The translations under genes were made by a program, and so were the position numbers. From Patescibacteria group bacterium (lineage in GTDB: Bacteria > Patescibacteriota > 4484-211): a stretch of DNA of 36,601 nucleotides. Under the pieces are notes generated by a model, which saw nothing but the letters and a program-made list of their open reading frames with translations, had not been told where the DNA came from and did not search any database. Shown here in pieces: positions 32,254 through 36,601 of the stretch; within the stretch, counting starts at the first letter, position 1, and every line of letters starts with the position of its first letter. The stretch spans positions 1 through 36,601 of the forward strand of contig JAHJGY010000009.1 in NCBI GenBank assembly GCA_018824115.1, written 5' to 3'.

Positions 32254-33497
32254 GCACGAATAAGCATTTGCACTAATTTCTTTTTCTCCTCATCGCTTTT
32301 ATCTCTGTATTTCTCAATCAGTTGCTGACAGGTTACTTCTAAATTGGCCACGTTTTGTGAAGTTGGCGTTATAATGTTGTACTCATCAATTAAAAAGTTT
32401 TCATTTAAATTAACCCGATGATAAAGCAGACCACGCGGCGCTTCTACGCAACCAACTCCCCGTCCTCCAGAATAGCCAGTTCCCGAAAAAGGCCTTACTA
32501 ATCCCGATTGTAAATCGCTTTCTTCGATTAACCACTCAATTAACTTCTCCGCTTCCTCATAACAGTGAACTATCTCGATTGCCTGAGCAAGATTATTATA
32601 AAAAGGATTATTTAACTGCTCCTCAGAAAAACACTGATTGTACAAATTCTTAGCTCGAGGAGCTAACTGACCAGACGATAGGTTTAGGCGAGTTAAAGCT
32701 CCAGTAAAATAGGTCTTATTTTTTAAGAACGAAAACTTGGCCGAAGAATAATTCCGTACTTCTTCTTGAATATTATTCTCTAAATCCCTCGGGTCAAATC
32801 TATCTCCATTCAATAATCCAACCATACCTCTGTAAAGTGCATAACTGTTGTCATCAGCTAAACTCAGCATGTCTTCTAACACCGAAAATTCTGGGTACTC
32901 TTGTTCGGCAAACAACTCCACTAAATTTACCGCCTCATCAATTGTATCTTCTAATTGTAAAGATAGACTTCGAATTTCCTCTTCTGTTGGCACCATAGTA
33001 AACCCTCCAGGAACAGCCCTTACGGGATGTACAACTCTCCCGCCAACAATGCTAATAATTTTATCGCAAAATCTTTTTATATTTAGGGCCAGATGAAACT
33101 CGGCCGGGAACTTTTCGGCAAGTTCAACGGCACTACTTACGCCTACATAATCGGGCAGAACTAAGAAAAATAGATGCAACAAGTGCGAACCAATAATCTG
33201 ACCGCATAAAAGAAGCTCTCGTAACCGAACTGCTGTTAATTCTGGCTTAATGCGTAACGCTTCCTCAACCGCTTTGATCGCCGCCAGCGTATGAGCAACT
33301 GGACAAACTCCACAGATACGGGAGGTAACCCAAGGGGCTTTGTCAAATTTCTGCCCGACTATCATTGCCTCGAACATCCTCTCCCCCTCATCCACTTGCA
33401 TATGGGCAGTATTCTGATCAAAGTCGATTTTCAATACCCCATGACCCTCGATACGCGTTACATATTGATTCAATTGTTGAACAAATTGATCAGCCAT
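32220..33497 (-). CDS. hydA: NiFe hydrogenase large (alpha) subunit, group 3b type, without C-terminal extension
   Basis: It carries the NiFe(CN)2CO site of a soluble bidirectional, NAD(P)-linked sulfhydrogenase. The N-terminal motifs are RIEGHG (14-19) and RICGVCPVAHT with C62 and C65. The C-terminal motif is DPCLTCSVH, giving all four Ni/Fe cysteines. Translation stops right after the His, where related precursors carry a short peptide that an endopeptidase removes after metal insertion (VVRL in Pyrococcus as I recall). ATG 33497 is preferred; a GTG at 33515 would add six residues. Last gene of the hydB-hydG-hydD-hydA operon, the Pyrococcus order. Length about 425 is normal. Confidence 0.92.
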   Translation of the reverse strand: MADQFVQQLNQYVTRIEGHGVLKIDFDQNTAHMQVDEGERMFEAMIVGQKFDKAPWVTSRICGVCPVAHTLAAIKAVEEALRIKPELTAVRLRELLLCGQIIGSHLLHLFFLVLPDYVGVSSAVELAEKFPAEFHLALNIKRFCDKIISIVGGRVVHPVRAVPGGFTMVPTEEEIRSLSLQLEDTIDEAVNLVELFAEQEYPEFSVLEDMLSLADDNSYALYRGMVGLLNGDRFDPRDLENNIQEEVRNYSSAKFSFLKNKTYFTGALTRLNLSSGQLAPRAKNLYNQCFSEEQLNNPFYNNLAQAIEIVHCYEEAEKLIEWLIEESDLQSGLVRPFSGTGYSGGRGVGCVEAPRGLLYHRVNLNENFLIDEYNIITPTSQNVANLEVTCQQLIEKYRDKSDEEKKKLVQMLIRAYDPCLTCSVH

Positions 33498-33541
33498 AAT
33501 TTCATCAGCACCCACAACTCAACTTCGGCGGGCGCGGTAAC

Positions 33542-34342
33542 TTAAATTTTTTGGATTTTCAGTTTTGGGCTAAGTTTTGAATTTTGAGTTTTAACATTAG
33601 AGTTTTCATTTCTCCAATAAATTCTAAACCTCTTACCAATTTCCTCTTCGGACATAAACTCCTTAAACTTTTTCTTCAGCGCCTCCACATTAGTCCCGTC
33701 CAATTTGCCCCAACAGCCATAACAAGGGATACCATGCGAAAGACACAAAGCCCCACACCCTCCGCGTGTCACCGGCCCCATACAGGGCAAATTTTCTAAC
33801 AGCAAACACCGGTTCTGCTTAGCTTTACACTCCATACATACCGTGTAAGATTTAGGCCGCGGAAAAAATCCATGTACTAGTTTTCCCAAAACTTCTTCTG
33901 CCTCGGAGCCACTCACCGGACACCCGGGTATCACCACATCTACCTTAATATGTGCTGAAAGTGGCCGGCTATCTGTTGCTTTTAATCGGTATTCGGAATT
34001 ATATATCTTATTCTTTGCCGCCTCTCTCTCAGATTGGTTAAGAATGCTATTAACGCCGCCGATCGCCGCACACGAACCTAAAGCCACTACAATCCCGGCC
34101 CGCTCCCTAATCTCTTTTACCAACTCTACCTCTTCGCTAGTAATCGGAGTTCCTTCAATTATCACCACATCAAAGTTCTGCCGCAAGGCTTCCGAACGAT
34201 CTTGAGCCAACCGCCATTCAACAAACTCTACTTTATCACTAAGATCTAATAATCTCTCCTTAAAAGATATTAATTCTAGCTGGCATCCCTCACAGTCCGT
34301 TAAATCAATAATTGCTAAAGTTGGTTTCAATTCTTTTTTCAT
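33542..34342 (-). CDS. hydD: NiFe hydrogenase small (delta) subunit
   Basis: This 266-residue subunit holds Fe-S clusters that pass electrons between the NiFe site and the diaphorase part. It shows DLTDCEGCQLEL (proximal cluster), VALGSCAAIGG, VIPGCPVSGSE, then CMECKAKQNRCL and GGCGALC...CYGCWG for further [4Fe-4S] clusters. ATG 34342 overlaps the previous stop as ATGA; a TTG at 34348 is also in frame. The last 20 residues (NSNVKTQNSKLSPKLKIQKI) are low-complexity, coded by an A-rich AAAACT-type repeat, and look like read-through into spacer DNA after loss of an earlier stop. Confidence 0.92.
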   Translation of the reverse strand: MKKELKPTLAIIDLTDCEGCQLELISFKERLLDLSDKVEFVEWRLAQDRSEALRQNFDVVIIEGTPITSEEVELVKEIRERAGIVVALGSCAAIGGVNSILNQSEREAAKNKIYNSEYRLKATDSRPLSAHIKVDVVIPGCPVSGSEAEEVLGKLVHGFFPRPKSYTVCMECKAKQNRCLLLENLPCMGPVTRGGCGALCLSHGIPCYGCWGKLDGTNVEALKKKFKEFMSEEEIGKRFRIYWRNENSNVKTQNSKLSPKLKIQKI

Positions 34343-35139
34343 TGCCAATCACAATTTCTCAACTGCTCATAACTAAACACCGGCCCATCCACACATACAT
34401 AGTACTTACCGAGCGTACAATGCTGACACTTACCTACCCCGCATTTCATGTGCCGTTCTAACGACATAAAAATTCTATCATCGGATACGCAAATCTCTTT
34501 AAGCTCTTCAATTACGAATTTGAACATCACCGGCGGTCCGCATATCACCGCCGCTAAATTGTTAGGAGGAAAATCTATCTTTTTAAAAAGCGCCGTTACT
34601 ACGCCTACATGACCTTCCCAATCAGGACAGTCTTCATCAATAGTTTGATAAAGGTTCATCTCTCTTTCCCATTCTTTAAGGTCTTTCTTAAAAAGGAAAC
34701 CATACGGATCCCGGCACCCATAAAGAAGATAAATCTCACCATAATCTGATCTATGTAATAAAATATTCTTAATTAAAGGACGTAAAGGGACCAGGCCCAA
34801 GCCTCCTCCAACCAAGACAAGGTTTTTACCTCTAAGTTGCGGGAGTGAGAATCCATTTCCAAACGGGCCGCGAATTCCTACCACATCCCCTTCTCGTAAT
34901 TTATGTAAGGCTGTAGTTACCGTACCCACTTTACGCACTGCCAGTTCAATAAAGTCTTCAGCAGGATGACTGGTAATCACCACAGGGATCTCGCCGGCAC
35001 CAAGGACAGAAAGTTCTATAAACTGGCCAGGATTGAAACCGAGTATATGGTCCAAACGAAAAAGCTTAACGTCGGGACATAAATCCTTAATTTCTCTGAT
35101 TTGAACCAACTCAGGTTTGTAATCGCTCTGCAATTCCAT
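34339..35139 (-). CDS. hydG: Sulfhydrogenase gamma subunit (FAD/NAD(P)-binding)
   Basis: This 266-residue ferredoxin-NADP reductase-type protein links the hydrogenase to NAD(P). Motifs: the FAD-binding FNPGQFIELSV (about 35-45), GPFGNGFSLP, NAD(P)-binding LVGGGLGLVPLRPL, LLYGCRDPY and VICGPPVMFKFV. The C-terminal Cys cluster CGVGKCQHCTLGKYYVCVDG fits the [2Fe-2S] site of this family. Its stop overlaps the small-subunit start, and it begins 19 bases after hydB. Confidence 0.93.
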   Translation of the reverse strand: MELQSDYKPELVQIREIKDLCPDVKLFRLDHILGFNPGQFIELSVLGAGEIPVVITSHPAEDFIELAVRKVGTVTTALHKLREGDVVGIRGPFGNGFSLPQLRGKNLVLVGGGLGLVPLRPLIKNILLHRSDYGEIYLLYGCRDPYGFLFKKDLKEWEREMNLYQTIDEDCPDWEGHVGVVTALFKKIDFPPNNLAAVICGPPVMFKFVIEELKEICVSDDRIFMSLERHMKCGVGKCQHCTLGKYYVCVDGPVFSYEQLRNCDWQ

Positions 35140-35158
35140 TTTTAATTAAGAATTAATT

Positions 35159-36166
35159 TCACGTCTTTTCCTCTAACTCTTTCACCAACCTCACCAAATT
35201 TTTCTTAATATTAATCCCAGCCGGACAATAGGCACTACAGCGGCCGCAACCTGTACAGCCAAGAAACCCGTACTCCTCCGGCATCCGCACAAATTTATGA
35301 TAATACCAATTATAAAACCGTTCTCTCAATGACTCACGAAAATTAATATCATTGCCGATTCGAGCAAAATCTCTCAATAAACAACTATCCCAAACCCTCT
35401 CCCGAGACCCTTCACCACGTATATTAATTTTGTCGCAGACGTCAAAACAATAACATAACGGACAAACCCAGGTACAAATCCCGCAACCAATACATAATTC
35501 GGCCATCTCGTCCCATAACTTGCTATCTTTCGATAACTCAACCGCGCTCTTCAATTTTTCGACATCGGCCAAAATAGGATCGACCAAAGGAGGGCCTTTT
35601 TCTGGTGACTCGGCAGTTCTTCTCAGTGGAATTCTACTTATCACGTCTCTCCCTTTATCCGAACCGATCAATATCTGGTAATCCTCACCAACATCATCTA
35701 GGAATAAATCAAATAATCCCTCCTTTGCTTCTATTGGCGGCTGAAACGCCTTAGGGTGAGCTGGATAATCTACCCCCATGATAATTACTCTTTCCCGGAC
35801 CTTCCAATACGGGACATCTTTAACCGGCGATTCCATTATTTTATCCAAACGCTTCAATGCCAAAAGGTCGGTAATCTGAACCCCGAACAAGACAACTTGT
35901 TCCCGACCCTCGGTTTCGGACAATAAATTCGGAGACTCGACTTTGAAACCAAACAGTTCTTGCCAGCATGGTAAAATTCCAATCTTTTGTGGAGGAAGAA
36001 TACTTAACGTATAATCAAGATCCAAGCAGGGTTCCTCATACGATTCCAATCTCCGAAAAACAACTTTTTGCCCCTTTCGTTCTACTGGAGCTATTACACT
36101 AAATCTCTCTTGCAAACTCTTAACCAGTTTAGAAACTTCAGTTTTGGGTAACAGCAATTTATCCAT
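35159..36166 (-). CDS. hydB: Sulfhydrogenase beta subunit (4Fe-4S dicluster)
   Basis: First gene of the hydrogenase operon (335 aa). The C-terminal third holds two ferredoxin-type [4Fe-4S] motifs: CIGCGICTWVCPLCYC at about 226-241 and CTGCGRCSAYCPAG at about 304-317. The N-terminal part (LGILPC-like PQKIGILPCWQ, GVQITDLLAL) matches the HydB/AsrA family that carries electrons between the diaphorase and the hydrogenase modules and supports sulfur reduction. The start ATG has a short AGGA upstream. A TAGAAT lies about 12-17 bases before the ATG, so the leader is again very short. Confidence 0.92.
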   Translation of the reverse strand: MDKLLLPKTEVSKLVKSLQERFSVIAPVERKGQKVVFRRLESYEEPCLDLDYTLSILPPQKIGILPCWQELFGFKVESPNLLSETEGREQVVLFGVQITDLLALKRLDKIMESPVKDVPYWKVRERVIIMGVDYPAHPKAFQPPIEAKEGLFDLFLDDVGEDYQILIGSDKGRDVISRIPLRRTAESPEKGPPLVDPILADVEKLKSAVELSKDSKLWDEMAELCIGCGICTWVCPLCYCFDVCDKINIRGEGSRERVWDSCLLRDFARIGNDINFRESLRERFYNWYYHKFVRMPEEYGFLGCTGCGRCSAYCPAGINIKKNLVRLVKELEEKT

Positions 36167-36281
36167 TTCCTATTCTTATTCTATTTACACTATTGACTAT
36201 TTTCAACACCCAAATTCTATTCTCACCAAACCCCTAAATACCTCACAGAAATGGACCCTGGGAATCATTGACTCACTAACG

Positions 36282-36310
36282 TAGACAATGTCCAAGCATT
36301 CGATTATACT
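36282..36310 (+). promoter_or_regulatory. Promoter of the MgtC-family gene (leaderless)
   Basis: TAGACA (36282-36287), 17 bases, TATACT (36305-36310). The start of transcription would be at about 36317, one base before the ATG. Confidence 0.6.
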
Positions 36311-36317
36311 TAATTTA

Positions 36318-36601
36318 ATGAGTCACCTGTCTCTACCTCTAAAATTTCTCCTATCGATCATCCTCGGTGGAATCGTTGGCTTAGAAAGGGAATCTGTCCA
36401 CCAAAAAATACGCGACCCCGAAGCTTTTAGAATGGGTAAGCTTGGTGGTGTAAGAACTTTTGCCCTCATGTCTCTCTTGGGTGCCACCGCGGGATACTTA
36501 AGTGTAACAAATAACCCCGCCCTTTTCCTAATTATCACCATCACCTTTTTCGTCCTCATCTGTACTTACTACGCAGTCAAAACTATCCTTGTTAAGTCAG
36601 C
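36318..36601 (+). CDS. MgtC/SapB family membrane protein, 5' part
   Basis: The frame runs off the window end (94 codons). It begins MSHLSLPLKFLLSIILGGIV and continues GLERESV, then MGKLGGVRTFALMSLLGATA, followed by further hydrophobic segments. The G-x-x-x-G-x-ERE motif after the first helix and the G-x-RT-x(3)-S-x-x-G-A-x-A motif are hallmarks of MgtC/SapB proteins (YhiD, or MgtC/DUF4010 fusions). The cellular role (Mg2+ stress or ATP synthase interaction) cannot be judged from this part. It is divergent from the hydrogenase operon, separated by about 150 bases. Confidence 0.85.
   Translation, partial: MSHLSLPLKFLLSIILGGIVGLERESVHQKIRDPEAFRMGKLGGVRTFALMSLLGATAGYLSVTNNPALFLIITITFFVLICTYYAVKTILVKS

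Noticed and set aside
32220-33515. UGA read as an amino acid (alternative code or selenocysteine)
   Set aside because: UGA ends several genes at natural family ends (hydA, the DsbD-like gene, hydG). The Ni-binding positions are ordinary Cys codons.
1-36601. CRISPR array, IS element with transposase other than the RAYT, or prophage genes
   Set aside because: No regularly spaced repeats with unique spacers, no DDE transposase or integrase, and no phage structural genes were seen.

Overview
The window looks like a bacterial chromosome segment, most probably from a Candidate Phyla Radiation (Patescibacteria) organism, perhaps Microgenomates- or Katanobacteria-like. That placement is inference. 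It rests on the cut-down peptidoglycan cluster with a MurE-type ligase lacking its N-terminal domain, a very large kelch/FN3 surface protein, a pseudopilin-VWA operon, a Pyrococcus-type (group 3b) NiFe hydrogenase, and nearly leaderless genes behind extended -10 promoters. UGA is used as a stop (for example 32220 and 30466), so the code is standard.

Left part (1-2560). After the 3' end of a thioredoxin-fold gene lies about 2.3 kb with no credible protein gene. On the minus strand it holds two promoter-driven structured RNAs. The first is about 1.3 kb, with a TTGACA-N17-TATAAA promoter at 2037-2065, many long stems and an intrinsic terminator at 711-743. The second is shorter and starts near 670. 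G-U wobbles fall on the minus strand in stem after stem, which fixes the RNA strand. A duplicated palindromic repeat (about 90 nt) sits at both edges. I do not recognise either RNA as a known family, and the large one is the best candidate here for something undescribed.

2560-11304 (+) is a division and wall cluster: mraZ, rsmH, ftsL-like, ftsI/PBP2, murA, a truncated and degenerate Mur ligase, a Ddl-like gene with altered catalytic residues, def, and a second Ddl that keeps the standard residues. 11304-15243 (-) holds a REP-associated tyrosine transposase flanked by its presumed palindromes, rtcB, an Ala/Gly-rich helical protein with a zinc-ribbon fossil upstream, and a 10-TM putative manganese transporter.

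15261-30127 (-) is a surface and sensing block. A 2801-residue protein carries two copies of a twelve-repeat kelch-like module followed by FN3 domains. Upstream of it, a compact operon encodes three pseudopilins, a pseudopilin-VWA fusion, an ABC transporter pair, a histidine kinase and a response regulator.

30234-36601 holds tRNA-Ala(CGC) and tRNA-Arg(CCG), each followed by a similar trailer hairpin that runs into the CCA end, then a thioredoxin-DsbD-like fusion and hypC. Next comes a hydBGDA-order hydrogenase operon whose large subunit ends exactly at the metal-binding His with no cleavable tail, and last the start of an MgtC-family gene.
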